Assembly: GCA_964551305.1 (NCBI GenBank)
Contig: CAZKBT010000037.1
Coordinates: forward strand, 1-33,947
Source of the DNA: JBAZDC01 sp041654595
Lineage (GTDB): Bacteria > Pseudomonadota > Gammaproteobacteria > Burkholderiales > Burkholderiaceae_B
Length of the DNA: 33,947 bases
Reading direction: 5' to 3'
Positions 16,290 through 25,307 of the stretch are shown piece by piece. Numbering within the stretch: the first letter of the stretch is position 1; each line of letters opens with the position of its first letter. The translations under genes were made by a program, and so were the position numbers. The notes below the pieces were generated by a model. That model searched no databases and was not told where the DNA came from. It saw nothing but the letters and a program-made list of their open reading frames with translations.

Positions 16290-17420
16290 ATGATGATGCG
16301 CATGAACAAACGCTGGATCGGCTGCTCCGCGGTCGCCGGGCTCACATTGCTGGCAGGCTGCTCGACTGTCAACCAGTTGATAGGTACTGAAGAACCCGTC
16401 AATTACAAAAGCACCGTCGCGGGCGATCCGCTCAGCATCCCCCCGGATCTGACGCAGGCCGGCAGCGGCGCCCATTATCGCGCTCCGGAAGGCGTGGCCA
16501 CCTATAACCAGTATGCGCAGGCGCAGCAGAACCGGCAGGGCGCGTCAGCGGCCGACCGCATCCTTCCGGCCCAAAGCGGTATCGAGGTCAGGCGCGACGG
16601 CGATCTGCGCTGGCTGGTCATCGATCAGCCCGCCGAAGAGGTTTACCCGAAGATCGTCGACTTCTGGGGCACGCAAGGTTTTACGATCCAATCCCAGGAT
16701 CCGGCCGCCGGCCTGATCCAGACCGACTGGGCGGAAAACCGATCCAAGATTCCGGAAGGTTGGATACGCAGCGCCTTGGGCAGCCTCATCGATCAGGTCT
16801 TCGACAGTGGCGAGCGCGAGCGTTTCCGCACTCGCGTCGAGCGCGTCAACGGCCGTACGGAAGTCTACCTGAGCCACCAGCACATGGTCGAGACGCCCAC
16901 CAAGGACGGAGCAGCCTTCAAGTGGGTGTTCGGCAAAGAAGATCCGGGCCTGAACGCGGCCATGCTGGCGCGGATGGTGGTGTTCCTGGGGACTGACGTC
17001 GAGCAGGCTCGACAGATGGTTGCCGAAGCGGAAAAAGATCCCAACCGCACCCAGGTCAGCCAGTTGATGGATGGACAGGCGGCGTTGTCGCTGAACGAGC
17101 CTTTCGACCGCGCCTGGCGTCGAGTCGGCGTGGCCATCGACTCGGCCGGGTTCTCGGTCGAAGACCGCGACCGTTCGGCGGGTGACTACTACGTACGCTA
17201 CCTGGATACGGACACCGGCGAGAAGATCGAACAGCCCAACTTCATTTCCCGCATGTTCGGCGGACGCAACACGGCGGAGGCCGCGTCCTTCCGCATTCAT
17301 GTGGCGGACCAGGGCGGAACGTCGGTCGTGACCGTCCGGGACGAACAAGGCCAGACGCAGGAAACGGATACGGCCAAGCGTATCCTGACCGTATTGTCCG
17401 GCCATATGGGCTCGAACTAG
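16290..17420 (+). CDS. bamC: Outer membrane assembly lipoprotein BamC
   Basis: The 376-aa precursor has a signal peptide with lipobox LLAGC. A flexible stretch (VNYKSTVAGDPLSIPPDLTQ) follows, which in BamC wraps BamD, then two helix-grip domains (roughly 95-215 and 245-370). It is the accessory lipoprotein of the BAM complex that inserts beta-barrels such as the autotransporter in this window. The first codon directly follows the dapA stop; an alternative ATG lies four codons in (16302). A strong hairpin ends the operon at 17448. Confidence 0.93.
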   Translation: MMMRMNKRWIGCSAVAGLTLLAGCSTVNQLIGTEEPVNYKSTVAGDPLSIPPDLTQAGSGAHYRAPEGVATYNQYAQAQQNRQGASAADRILPAQSGIEVRRDGDLRWLVIDQPAEEVYPKIVDFWGTQGFTIQSQDPAAGLIQTDWAENRSKIPEGWIRSALGSLIDQVFDSGERERFRTRVERVNGRTEVYLSHQHMVETPTKDGAAFKWVFGKEDPGLNAAMLARMVVFLGTDVEQARQMVAEAEKDPNRTQVSQLMDGQAALSLNEPFDRAWRRVGVAIDSAGFSVEDRDRSAGDYYVRYLDTDTGEKIEQPNFISRMFGGRNTAEAASFRIHVADQGGTSVVTVRDEQGQTQETDTAKRILTVLSGHMGSN

Positions 17421-17447
17421 GCGGCCCTTTCAGGGGGCCCGCCTTGG

Positions 17448-17493
17448 CGGCGGCTTATCCGACCCCTGCAGGGATCGGATAAGCCGCCGTTTC
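17448..17493 (+). terminator. Terminator of the dapA-bamC operon
   Basis: A perfect 15-bp stem (CGGCGGCTTATCCGA at 17448-17462 with its complement at 17475-17489) encloses the palindrome CCCTGCAGGG and is followed by TTTCATTT. It lies between convergent bamC and the RoxA-like gene. The T-rich side is to the right, so it mainly stops plus-strand transcription. Confidence 0.82.
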
Positions 17494-17534
17494 ATTTGCG
17501 AAGGGAAGAGTCCGAAAACAAGGCTGGTCGGCCG

Positions 17535-18725
17535 TCAGGCCTGCGTGTAGTGCAGCCAGCCGTCGTCCAGCCATTGCGTGAGCATCGCGCGCTCATCGCC
17601 GCCCAAACCTTGGACGAGCGCGCTGGCGCAGTCCAAACGGCGTTCGTCGGCAAGTTCCTTGAGCGCGGGCGAAGCCGGGACCGCCGCGGCTTCGCCGTTG
17701 ATGAACAGCATCTTGTCCTTGTAGATCAGCCGCGAGCAGCGATCCAGGGCCAGCCTGCCGTTGCGGGGCAAGTCCGATGCCAGGTCCAGGAGCTCGTCCG
17801 ACGACGGCTCGAAGTAGGCGTTGGGTGAAAGCTCGGTCAGCCATTGCCCCAGAAACCGCGTGGCCAGGGTTTGATCGAAGCGGATCCGGGCAGCCGCGTC
17901 CACCGCGGCTTCGATCAGCGTATCGGGAAGGCGGGCGGGATGCGAGGCGGCGGGTGCGCCCGGATCCTTGAACGTTTCCGATAGGTCCGGTCCGGGGATG
18001 AGCGGATAGGCGTACAGCCCGTTGAAGTCTCCCAGGTTGGCCATGACCTGGTCGGCCGCCGCGCTCAGCATGCCGCAGGCCAGCGTGGCCAGCGTGGGCG
18101 CGCGAAAGCCGATCGAAACGGTCATGCAGTCGCCGATCGCCACGCCATCATGCGCCGCATGGGGGGGCAGGTACAGCATGTCGCCCGGCTCGAGAACGAA
18201 TTCCTGTTCGTGTCGAAAATGACGCAGGATTTTCAGGGGCAGGCCGGGCTCCAGGGATAGATCCTGCTGACGGCTGATGCGCCATCGGCGCCGGCCGTGC
18301 GCTTGCAGCAGGAATACATCGTAGCTGTCGAAATGCGGCCCTACCCCGCCGCCGTCCGAGGCGATGCTGATCATGGCATCATCCAGGCGCGCATCGGAAA
18401 TGAAGCGGAAGCGATGCATCAGCGCGGCCGTGGCATCATCGTGCAGATCGACGCTTTGCGCCAAGGCGGTCCAGCCTTTCTGCTTGAGCGGCGGCAGGCG
18501 CTTGAAAGGTCCGGTTTTCATGGACCAGCCCGTGTCGTCCTTGATGATCAGACGGGACTCGACTTCGTCGCGCCGCACCAGGGCGCGGATGTCATGGATC
18601 GACAGCGACGGCGTGAAATTTGGGATGGCGCCGCGGATCAGCAAGGGCTTGCGCTGCCAGTAGTCGCGCATGAATTCATCCGGCGTCAATCCGCCCAGCA
18701 GCTCCAAGGGTTGGTCAGTGCGCAT
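17535..18725 (-). CDS. roxA: RoxA/YcfD-like cupin oxygenase (ribosomal protein L16 arginine hydroxylase)
   Basis: The 396-aa product has the JmjC-type iron site PHFDSYDVFLLQ (His131, Asp133) followed by GRRRWRI, and a second part LYLPPHAAHDG giving His192. This matches the 2-oxoglutarate/Fe(II) oxygenases that hydroxylate an arginine of ribosomal protein L16. The N-terminus (TPDEFMRDYWQRKPLLIRGA) and the C-terminal winged-helix-like part are also family-typical. ATG 18725 was chosen over the upstream in-frame codons because AAGAAGG lies just before it and the family start falls here. It lies 70 bp downstream of mutS on the same strand and is probably cotranscribed. Confidence 0.9.
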   Translation of the reverse strand: MRTDQPLELLGGLTPDEFMRDYWQRKPLLIRGAIPNFTPSLSIHDIRALVRRDEVESRLIIKDDTGWSMKTGPFKRLPPLKQKGWTALAQSVDLHDDATAALMHRFRFISDARLDDAMISIASDGGGVGPHFDSYDVFLLQAHGRRRWRISRQQDLSLEPGLPLKILRHFRHEQEFVLEPGDMLYLPPHAAHDGVAIGDCMTVSIGFRAPTLATLACGMLSAAADQVMANLGDFNGLYAYPLIPGPDLSETFKDPGAPAASHPARLPDTLIEAAVDAAARIRFDQTLATRFLGQWLTELSPNAYFEPSSDELLDLASDLPRNGRLALDRCSRLIYKDKMLFINGEAAAVPASPALKELADERRLDCASALVQGLGGDERAMLTQWLDDGWLHYTQA

Positions 18726-18795
18726 GGCCTTCTTTTCTATGCAAGAGACGTTTAAAAGGGAAGGGGGCGGCAAGGCGGCGCGTGTCGCCGCCAAG

Positions 18796-21429
18796 CTACA
18801 AATACTCGTTTCTCAGGCGATACAAGGCGTCCAGCGCCTCTCTCGGCGTCAACGCATCGGGGTCTATCGCAGCCAGCTCCGCTTTCAGCGCCGCCTCGTC
18901 ACGGCCGTCTTCCGTTTCCGCATCGGCGACATCGCCGTCGTGCTCGGATTCGACAGGCGCCGCGAACAAATCCAGCTGGGGCGCGTGGGCGCCTTGCGCT
19001 TCCAGGCGCGCCAACTCTTTCGTCGCATGCCGGATGACCGAGGCGGGCAGCCCGGCGCGCTGCGCGACTTGTATCCCGTAGCTGCGGCTAGCGGGGCCGG
19101 TCTGCACCTCGTGGAGAAAGACGATGCCCGACGGCGACTCGGCCGCGGCCAAGTGCACATTCGCCGCGCCGGGGTTTTCATTGGGTAGCCGGGTGATTTC
19201 GAAATAATGCGTGGCGAACAGGGTCAGCGCCTGATTGTGCGTCAGCAAGCGATGGGCGATGGCCCACGCCAGCGCCAAGCCGTCGTAGGTGGAGGTGCCT
19301 CGCCCGATCTCGTCCATCAGCACGAGGCTGTGCGACGTGCTGGCGGACAGGATCGCCGCGGCTTCCGTCATTTCCATCATGAAGGTGGATCGGCCGCCGG
19401 CCAGATCGTCGGCGGCGCCGATACGGGTAAAGATGCGATCGATCTGTCCTATCGTCGCCTCGCGCGCCGGCACGAAGCTGCCTATCCGCGCAAGCAGGAC
19501 GATCAATGCTACCTGGCGCATGTACGTAGATTTGCCGCCCATGTTGGGGCCGGTGATCAGCAGCATTCTTTGCTGCGGCGCCAGCTCGCAGTCGTTGGGC
19601 GTGAAGCGCTCGATGCTGTGTTCGACGACGGGATGCCGGCCGCCTTCGATCCGGATTTCATTCGATTCGGACAGCGCCGGCGCCACCCATTCATTAGCCT
19701 GCGCATGATCGGCCAGCGCGGCCAGCGCGTCGATTTCGGCCAGCGACGAAGCGCAGCGCGAAAGCGCTTGGGCATGGGTACCCAGCTCGTCCAGCAGCGC
19801 GTCGAACAGCGCTTTCTCGCGCGACAGGCTGCGGTCCTTGGCGGACAGCACTTTGTCTTCCCAGGTCTTGAGCTCCGGCGTGATGTAGCGCTCGACGTTC
19901 TTCAAAGTCTGCCGCCGGCGATATTCGGCGGGAACCTTGTCGATCTGGCCCTTGGAGACCTCGATGTAAAAGCCGTGGACGCGATTGAACTCGACGCGCA
20001 GATTGGCGATGCCGGTGCTTTCGCGTTCGCGGGCTTCCAGCTCCAGCAGGAACTCGCCGCTGTCGCTGGCCAGGCGGCGCAGCTCGTCCAATTCGCTGTC
20101 GTAGCCCGGCGCGATGACGCCGCCGTCCCGAATCATCAGCGCCGGTTCCGCGTCTATGCTACGGCGCAGCAGATCGGCGATGGCGGGATCGATGCGGATC
20201 TGGCGGATATGCTCGAGCAGGCGCGGGTGGGACGCGAAGGCCTGTTGAAGGTGATCGGCGATGGCGGGCAGCTGCGCCAATGCGTCGCGCAGGCTGGCCA
20301 GCTCCCGGGGCCGAACGGAATGCATGGAAATGCGCGTGGCGATGCGCTCCAGGTCGGGAAAGCGGCGCAGCATGGCGCGCAGGGCGTCAAGAGAGGTCTG
20401 CGGCTCGAACGTGTCGGTCGGCGAGCCTTGCGACAGAAAAGCGGCGATGATCTGCTGCCGCATCGAGGCCGGGGCGTTGCTGCGCAACGGATGGTGGATC
20501 CAGCGCCGCAGCAGGCGGCTGCCCATGGGGGTTTCGCAGTGATCCAGCAAAGAAAACAGCGTCGGGCTTTCTTCTCCCGACAGGGTTTGCGTCAGCTCCA
20601 GGTTCTTGCGCGTTATGGGGTCCAGCACCAGGTATTCGCTGGATTGATCCACGCGAATGCTCTGGATGTGCGTCAGGGCGTGGGTTTGGGTGCGTCCGAC
20701 GTAGCGCAGCAGGGCGCCCGCGGCCGCCACGGCCACGGGCATGTCGCCCAGCCCGAAGCCGGCCAGCGTATCCACGCTGAAATGGTCCTGAAGGATGTGC
20801 CGCGCGCCGTCGCTTTCGAAATGCCAATCGGGTATGGCGCTGATCTTGATGTCGCTGACGTCCAGCCGGCGATTGCTCTCGGCGCACACCAGCTCGGCGG
20901 GATGGATGCGATGCAGCTCCGTGTCCAACGAATCCATCGCGCATTCCGCGACACTGAATTCGCCGTTGGCCAGGTTCATCCAGGCGATGCCCACCCGCTC
21001 CGCGCGGTTGACGCGCGTCACGTGCACGGCGGCGATCATCCGGTCCGCCTTGGCGGGCAGCAGCGCTTCATCGGTCAGCGTGCCCGGCGTGACGATGCGC
21101 ACGATCTTGCGTTCCACGGGGCCTTTGCTGGCGGCCGGATCCCCGATCTGTTCGCAGATGGCGACGGATTCGCCCATCGCCACCAGGCGCGCCAGATAGC
21201 CTTCCATGGCATGAAAGGGCACGCCCGCCATGGGGATGGGGGCGCCGTTGGACGTGCCGCGCTTGGTCAAGGTCAGATTGAGCAGCCTGGCCCCGCGCTC
21301 GGCGTCGTCGTAGAACATTTCATAGAAATCGCCCATGCGATAGAACAGCAGGTGCGAGCCGGCTTCGGCTTTCAGACGCAAGTATTGCTGCATCATGGGA
21401 GTGTGCGTGCTGGTGTCCGGTTTGCTCAT
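18796..21429 (-). CDS. mutS: DNA mismatch repair protein MutS
   Basis: The 877-aa protein has the mismatch-binding motif YRMGDFYEMF near residue 32. The core and clamp domains follow, then the ATPase with Walker A TGPNMGGKSTY near residue 625 and Walker B LVLMDEIGRGTSTYDG near 706. The C-terminus ends with the dimer/tetramer segment LTPREALDALYRLRNEY. All key residues are present, so it should recognise mismatches and recruit MutL. The start at 21429 (MSKPDTSTHTPMMQQYL) matches the family; no strong Shine-Dalgarno sequence is visible before it. Its upstream neighbour on the same strand is the accessory sulfatase gene, 263 bp away. Confidence 0.97.
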   Translation of the reverse strand: MSKPDTSTHTPMMQQYLRLKAEAGSHLLFYRMGDFYEMFYDDAERGARLLNLTLTKRGTSNGAPIPMAGVPFHAMEGYLARLVAMGESVAICEQIGDPAASKGPVERKIVRIVTPGTLTDEALLPAKADRMIAAVHVTRVNRAERVGIAWMNLANGEFSVAECAMDSLDTELHRIHPAELVCAESNRRLDVSDIKISAIPDWHFESDGARHILQDHFSVDTLAGFGLGDMPVAVAAAGALLRYVGRTQTHALTHIQSIRVDQSSEYLVLDPITRKNLELTQTLSGEESPTLFSLLDHCETPMGSRLLRRWIHHPLRSNAPASMRQQIIAAFLSQGSPTDTFEPQTSLDALRAMLRRFPDLERIATRISMHSVRPRELASLRDALAQLPAIADHLQQAFASHPRLLEHIRQIRIDPAIADLLRRSIDAEPALMIRDGGVIAPGYDSELDELRRLASDSGEFLLELEARERESTGIANLRVEFNRVHGFYIEVSKGQIDKVPAEYRRRQTLKNVERYITPELKTWEDKVLSAKDRSLSREKALFDALLDELGTHAQALSRCASSLAEIDALAALADHAQANEWVAPALSESNEIRIEGGRHPVVEHSIERFTPNDCELAPQQRMLLITGPNMGGKSTYMRQVALIVLLARIGSFVPAREATIGQIDRIFTRIGAADDLAGGRSTFMMEMTEAAAILSASTSHSLVLMDEIGRGTSTYDGLALAWAIAHRLLTHNQALTLFATHYFEITRLPNENPGAANVHLAAAESPSGIVFLHEVQTGPASRSYGIQVAQRAGLPASVIRHATKELARLEAQGAHAPQLDLFAAPVESEHDGDVADAETEDGRDEAALKAELAAIDPDALTPREALDALYRLRNEYL

Positions 21430-21692
21430 TAAAATCAATGTCTTGTCGAATTCCTGGCGCTGGATTGGTGTGAACTTGGGGCAATCCAGGCTTCGTTTTA
21501 CACGGGAGAGAGCGGGCGAAAAACCTGTACGCCTCCAAACAGACATTGTAGCGAGGTCGGGCCGGTACGCTTGCCGCCCGAGGGTGCGCGCCAAGGCGTG
21601 CTTGGTTTATTGGCGGGATGACGCGCTTTCCGACTTGGCGATGGTGGCTGTTACCATCCGACAAGCAATGCGTTCGAGACGGCGTACATGGA

Positions 21693-23345
21693 TCAGGATG
21701 CAGTCCGATCCGGCTGGACCGGCTCGACGTAAGGGTAGCGCGCGCGTGCCTTGACGCTGGTGGGGCCGGACGCCCCGCTGCCTCGGATGAATTGGCGCGA
21801 TGCATCCGAGCGGGGCTGGAACGCCCAATTGGGATAGTCCTTGCCGAGCTGCGCGACTTCGTGCAGAAACAGCCTGCGCTTCTGGCTGGCCAGAATGCGC
21901 TGATGGATTATGTCGGGGTCCCAGTCCTGTATGACTCGCTCGTGCAGAAGCTGTTCGACGTTGCGGAATTCAGGCAGGCCGGCCAGATTGCGCAATTCGT
22001 CCGGGTCATCCTCGAGATTGAACAGCATGGGGGCGACCTGATAAGTGTAGACATACTTCCATGGGCCTCGGCGCACCATGCGCGACGCGGCGCGAACCCC
22101 TTCGGAGCTGTATTCGGCAATGATCTCCCTATCCGCAAACATGGCGTCGGTTCCGGACTTCGCGGACGGCGGAGCATCCAGCAGCGGGCGCAGGCTTTGG
22201 CCGTCGATCGGGGCGACCAGATCCGTATTCGCTTCGCCGCCGGCGAAATCCAGGAGGGTCGGCAGCAGGTCGACCAGCGACACATGGTGGGCGCAACGTC
22301 CCGCGGCGATACGGCCGGGCCAGGAAAACACGAGCGGCACGCGGACGGAGGACTCGAAGAAGGTCTGCTTGAACCACATGCCGCGTTCGCCCAGCATTTC
22401 TCCGTGGTCGCCCGCGAACACGATCAAGGTGTCGCGGTCCAGGCCGGTTTCGGCCAAGGTATCCAGGATGCGCCCGATTTTTTCGTCTATGTAGCTGATC
22501 ATGCCATAGTAGGCATGGCGGGCATTGCGGATGTGGTCATCCGTTACTGTATAAAGATTCTGGGCATGGGCCAGATACAGCCAACGGCTATGCTCGTCCA
22601 GTTTCTCGTAAGGAATGGGCGCCACGCGCGGCATATCGATGTCGCTGTGCGGGTAAAGATCCCAATGACGTTGGCTTGCGACGAAGGGCGGGTGCGGGTG
22701 CGTGAACGACACCGTCAGGAAGAACGGTTGCTCCGCTGGACTGCGAGCCAGGTCGTGTATCTTCTGCATGCCTTGGTATTCGACTTCGTCGTCGTAGTCG
22801 ATCTGCATGCTGCGTGTGCAGGGCCCCGCTTCGGCGACGGGACGCATGCTGACGCCGGTGGGCCGATACTCCGGTCCCTTGAGCCAGTCTGGCGTCCAGG
22901 CATAGTCCGAAGGGTAGATGTCCGTGGTCAAGCGATGTTCGAAGCCATGCTGCTGATCCGGCCCGATGAAGTGCATCTTTCCCGCCAGCGCGGTGTGATA
23001 GCCCAGCCGGCGCAGGTAATGAGCCACGGTGGGAATGTCGGACGGAAATTCGGAGGCGTTGTCCCAGGATTCGATGGCATGCGGCAAGCGGCCGCACAGC
23101 ATCGAAGCGCGCGACGGCGCGCAAATTGGGAAATTGCAGTAGGCGCTGTCAAAGACGCGACCATGCGCGGCCAGGCGCGCCAGGTTGGGCGCTTTCACGA
23201 CAGGATGGCCATGGAACGGCAGATAGGGAACGGCCAGTTGATCCACCATCAGCAGCAGGATGTTGGGCCGCTTCCCGGCCCGGGCGAGCACGGACGAGCC
23301 GGATGCGTTGCCCGTGGCCGTTTCGGGTTTGTCGTGGGATGCCAT
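21693..23345 (-). CDS. Choline-sulfatase-like type I sulfatase (550 aa)
   Basis: The enzyme has the N-terminal metal pair VDQ (Asp35, Gln36), the formylglycine motif CAPSR at 75-79 and a later GDHGEMLGERG metal motif. Segments such as SDIPTVAHYLRRLGYHTAL, AGKMHFIGPDQQHGFEHRL, TTDIYPSDYAWTPDWLKG and the C-terminal WAFQPRSDASRQF follow BetC choline-sulfatases closely, from memory. It should hydrolyse an alkyl sulfate such as choline-O-sulfate. There is a ~26-residue Ser/Ala-rich extension before the family start, so a GTG near codon 19 is a possible alternative start. Its ATG overlaps the TGA of the dehydratase gene (TGATG), so it is translationally coupled and third in the gntR arm. No signal peptide is visible, which suggests a cytoplasmic enzyme. 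Confidence 0.88.
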   Translation of the reverse strand: MASHDKPETATGNASGSSVLARAGKRPNILLLMVDQLAVPYLPFHGHPVVKAPNLARLAAHGRVFDSAYCNFPICAPSRASMLCGRLPHAIESWDNASEFPSDIPTVAHYLRRLGYHTALAGKMHFIGPDQQHGFEHRLTTDIYPSDYAWTPDWLKGPEYRPTGVSMRPVAEAGPCTRSMQIDYDDEVEYQGMQKIHDLARSPAEQPFFLTVSFTHPHPPFVASQRHWDLYPHSDIDMPRVAPIPYEKLDEHSRWLYLAHAQNLYTVTDDHIRNARHAYYGMISYIDEKIGRILDTLAETGLDRDTLIVFAGDHGEMLGERGMWFKQTFFESSVRVPLVFSWPGRIAAGRCAHHVSLVDLLPTLLDFAGGEANTDLVAPIDGQSLRPLLDAPPSAKSGTDAMFADREIIAEYSSEGVRAASRMVRRGPWKYVYTYQVAPMLFNLEDDPDELRNLAGLPEFRNVEQLLHERVIQDWDPDIIHQRILASQKRRLFLHEVAQLGKDYPNWAFQPRSDASRQFIRGSGASGPTSVKARARYPYVEPVQPDRTAS

Positions 23346-24499
23346 CAGAACGCGACCTCGTATTCGCGAAGCTGGTCGAAATCCGGCGCGTGGCCCAGGC
23401 CGGCGGCGTCGTCGAGTCTGACGCGGCCCTTTTCGGGCCGTGCCAGCGGGCCGCAGGTCAGCGTGCGCAGGGGGTTGGGGTTGGCGTCGATCTCCAGCAT
23501 GCCGTCGCCGCCCGCCGCCGCCAGCAGATGCGCCGAAGCCAGCAGGCCGATGCCGCCGCCCAGAAAATGCGGACAGTACCGTCGCCCCGACGACAGGATG
23601 CGCGTGGCCACGGGCAGGCAGCCGCTGAATCCTCCCCATTTGGCGACATCGGGCTGGACCACACTGAGCGAGCCCGCTTGCAGCGCATCGTCGAAGGCCG
23701 ATGCGCCCATCACGTTCTCGCCGGCGGCCAGCGGCGTTCCCAGCGGGAGCAGACGCCGCCATTCTTGCCAGGGACGATCGGCGCGCAGCGGCTCTTCTAT
23801 CCAATCCAATCCGAAATCCTTCAACCGGCTGATCATGCGCTCGGCGGTGTCGACGTCCCAGGCCTGGTTGGCATCGGCCATCACGGGGGCTTCGGAACCC
23901 ACCGCATCCCGGATGGCGCGCAGGTTCGCGATGTCGGTTTCTTCGCCAAACCCGATCTTGAGCTTGAAGGCGCGATGCCCTTGATCCGACTGCGTTTGAA
24001 CGACGTCGGCGGGCCGATCGGGATTTATGCCGCTGGCGTAGACGGCAATGTCGGAGGATCGGCCGCCTAACAGTTTCCACAAGGGCAGGCCGGTGCGCCG
24101 GGCGGCCAGGTCCCACAGCGCGATGTCGATGCCGGCGATGCAGTGCGCCAGGGGACCGGGCTCGCCGCATTGGATGCCCAGCACGTCCGTTGCGCGGGTG
24201 AGAGTGTCGAACAGCTTGCGCGGGTCGTCCACGCTCCGGCCTTCGAGCATCGGCGCGAATACATGATTGACCAGATGGCGCTTGTAGGCGGCGCCTCCGG
24301 GCGGGAAATTGCACCAGACCTCTCCCCAGCCTTCCTGCCCATGGCTGTCCACGACGCGCACGAACACGGCGGGACGAGCATGCATCTTTCCAAACGAGGT
24401 GCGTACCGCTTGCGCGATGGGAACTTCGTAGGCGCGGGCCTGGATGCCGGCGATGTGGATGGGCTCGGAAAACGGCAGCGGAAAGGTGGGCGTATTCAT
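23345..24499 (-). CDS. Mandelate racemase-type enolase superfamily enzyme (384 aa)
   Basis: The capping domain (about 1-130) is followed by a TIM barrel with FKLKIGFG (Lys179, Lys181), metal ligands Asp209 (MADAN), Glu235 (IEEP) and Glu261 (GEN). A His311/Asp284 dyad is spaced 27 residues apart, the same as in mandelate racemase. This places it in the MR subgroup, which contains racemases and many acid-sugar dehydratases. The reaction is abstraction of an alpha proton from a carboxylic acid; the substrate is unknown. It overlaps gntR by ATGA and the sulfatase by TGATG. Its presence beside sulfatases and oxidoreductases suggests the regulon ends in, or starts from, an alpha-hydroxy acid. Confidence 0.9.
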   Translation of the reverse strand: MNTPTFPLPFSEPIHIAGIQARAYEVPIAQAVRTSFGKMHARPAVFVRVVDSHGQEGWGEVWCNFPPGGAAYKRHLVNHVFAPMLEGRSVDDPRKLFDTLTRATDVLGIQCGEPGPLAHCIAGIDIALWDLAARRTGLPLWKLLGGRSSDIAVYASGINPDRPADVVQTQSDQGHRAFKLKIGFGEETDIANLRAIRDAVGSEAPVMADANQAWDVDTAERMISRLKDFGLDWIEEPLRADRPWQEWRRLLPLGTPLAAGENVMGASAFDDALQAGSLSVVQPDVAKWGGFSGCLPVATRILSSGRRYCPHFLGGGIGLLASAHLLAAAGGDGMLEIDANPNPLRTLTCGPLARPEKGRVRLDDAAGLGHAPDFDQLREYEVAF

Positions 24500-25218
24500 G
24501 GGCTCATTACCATTTCGAGGCGGACGAAATCACCTCGGTATATGACTTCCGCCAAATAGATGACGGTATCGTCGGGGTCATTGAATACCCGGCGCACCAG
24601 GGCGACGGGCGAATTAACGGGGATCTGCAGCAAGCCGGCTTCTTCGACGTCGGCCGTGCCGATGGTCATGGACTGGTGCGCCCGGGCGATCGTGACGTCG
24701 GGCATGGACATCATCAACGGGATGACCAGCTCTTCGCGCATGCGGTTCGGCGCCTTGCGGAAAATCCTGTCGTCCACGTGGATCGAAATCAGGCAATAGG
24801 GCTGGCCTTCCAGCGAGTGCACGCGCCGCATGAAGAAATACTTGTCGGCCAGCTTGCCGTCGCCTTCTTCCAGTACGGGGGCCGTGCTGGCTTCTTCGAG
24901 ATTGAGCAGCTGCGGCTGGCTATCACGATAGAGATCTGCGAGCTCTCCCATAGTGGTGACTGTGCGCAGTCGCCGCTCGTCGGGCAGGGAGGTGACGAAC
25001 GTGCCGCGTCCCTGCTGGGGGGAGACCAGGCCTTCCTGGGTTAGCTGATCGACCGCCTGCTTCGCCGTCACGCGCGCCACGTCGAATTCCTTGGCCAATT
25101 CTTCGAGCGACGGCAGGCGGTCGCCGATCTTCCATTGCCCGCGCACGATGCGTTGGCGTAATAGCTTGGCGACTTCGATGTAGCGGGGAAGCGGACTGTT
25201 TCCGAACAATGTATGCAT
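24496..25218 (-). CDS. GntR/HutC-family (UTRA) transcriptional regulator (240 aa)
   Basis: An N-terminal winged helix (PLPRYIEVAKLLRQRI, GDRLPSLEELAKEFDVAR, VTAKQAVDQLTQEGLV, GRGTFV) is followed from ~residue 95 by a UTRA ligand-binding domain with RxxxLEGQPYCLISIHVDD and ARAHQSMTIGTADVEEAGLL, as in HutC. Such regulators usually repress and are released by a pathway metabolite. ATG 25218 was chosen; a TTG five codons upstream is possible, and neither has a strong ribosome-binding site. The gene is first in an overlapping three-gene unit and divergent from the GMC oxidoreductase gene. The twin palindromes upstream are the likely operators, giving autoregulation and control of both arms. Confidence 0.93.
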   Translation of the reverse strand: MHTLFGNSPLPRYIEVAKLLRQRIVRGQWKIGDRLPSLEELAKEFDVARVTAKQAVDQLTQEGLVSPQQGRGTFVTSLPDERRLRTVTTMGELADLYRDSQPQLLNLEEASTAPVLEEGDGKLADKYFFMRRVHSLEGQPYCLISIHVDDRIFRKAPNRMREELVIPLMMSMPDVTIARAHQSMTIGTADVEEAGLLQIPVNSPVALVRRVFNDPDDTVIYLAEVIYRGDFVRLEMVMSP

Positions 25219-25237
25219 GATTTCTATTGACAATACG

Positions 25238-25251
25238 TATGGTCTACTATA
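25238..25251. promoter_or_regulatory. Operator 1 (proximal to gntR)
   Basis: TATGGT-CT-ACTATA is an inverted repeat with five of six paired positions. It matches the palindrome 40 bp away and covers the predicted -10 box of the gntR promoter, so binding there would block transcription. GntR-family operators are commonly short palindromes of this size. Confidence 0.6.
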
Positions 25252-25273
25252 CCTTAGAGTGTAAATAAGTCAA
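25246..25273 (-). promoter_or_regulatory. Predicted sigma-70 promoter of the gntR-dehydratase-sulfatase unit
   Basis: On the minus strand TTGACT (25273-25268) is followed after 16 nt by TATAGT (25251-25246). Both are one mismatch from consensus. The start codon of gntR lies 28 nt beyond the -10 box, and the -10 lies inside operator 1. Confidence 0.6.
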
Positions 25274-25277
25274 TAGA

Positions 25278-25291
25278 TATGGTGGACCATA
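25278..25291. promoter_or_regulatory. Operator 2 (proximal to the GMC oxidoreductase gene)
   Basis: TATGGT-GG-ACCATA is a perfect 6-bp inverted repeat 16 nt before the ATG of the GMC gene. It begins exactly 40 bp after operator 1, and the similarity extends to the right (ACTTTAAAGTG against ACCTTAGAGTG), so 24 nt align with 19 identities. Confidence 0.65.
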
Positions 25292-25307
25292 CTTTAAAGT
25301 GGTGGGT

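Noticed and set aside
19207..21432. A 741-codon plus-strand open frame opposite mutS
   Set aside because: It lies entirely inside mutS on the other strand and encodes Arg/Gly/Ala-rich sequence typical of a shadow frame.
21618..23984. A long plus-strand open frame (788 codons) opposite the sulfatase and dehydratase genes
   Set aside because: It is antisense to two clearly recognisable genes with intact motifs; its own translation has no family features, and long antisense frames are expected in GC-rich DNA.
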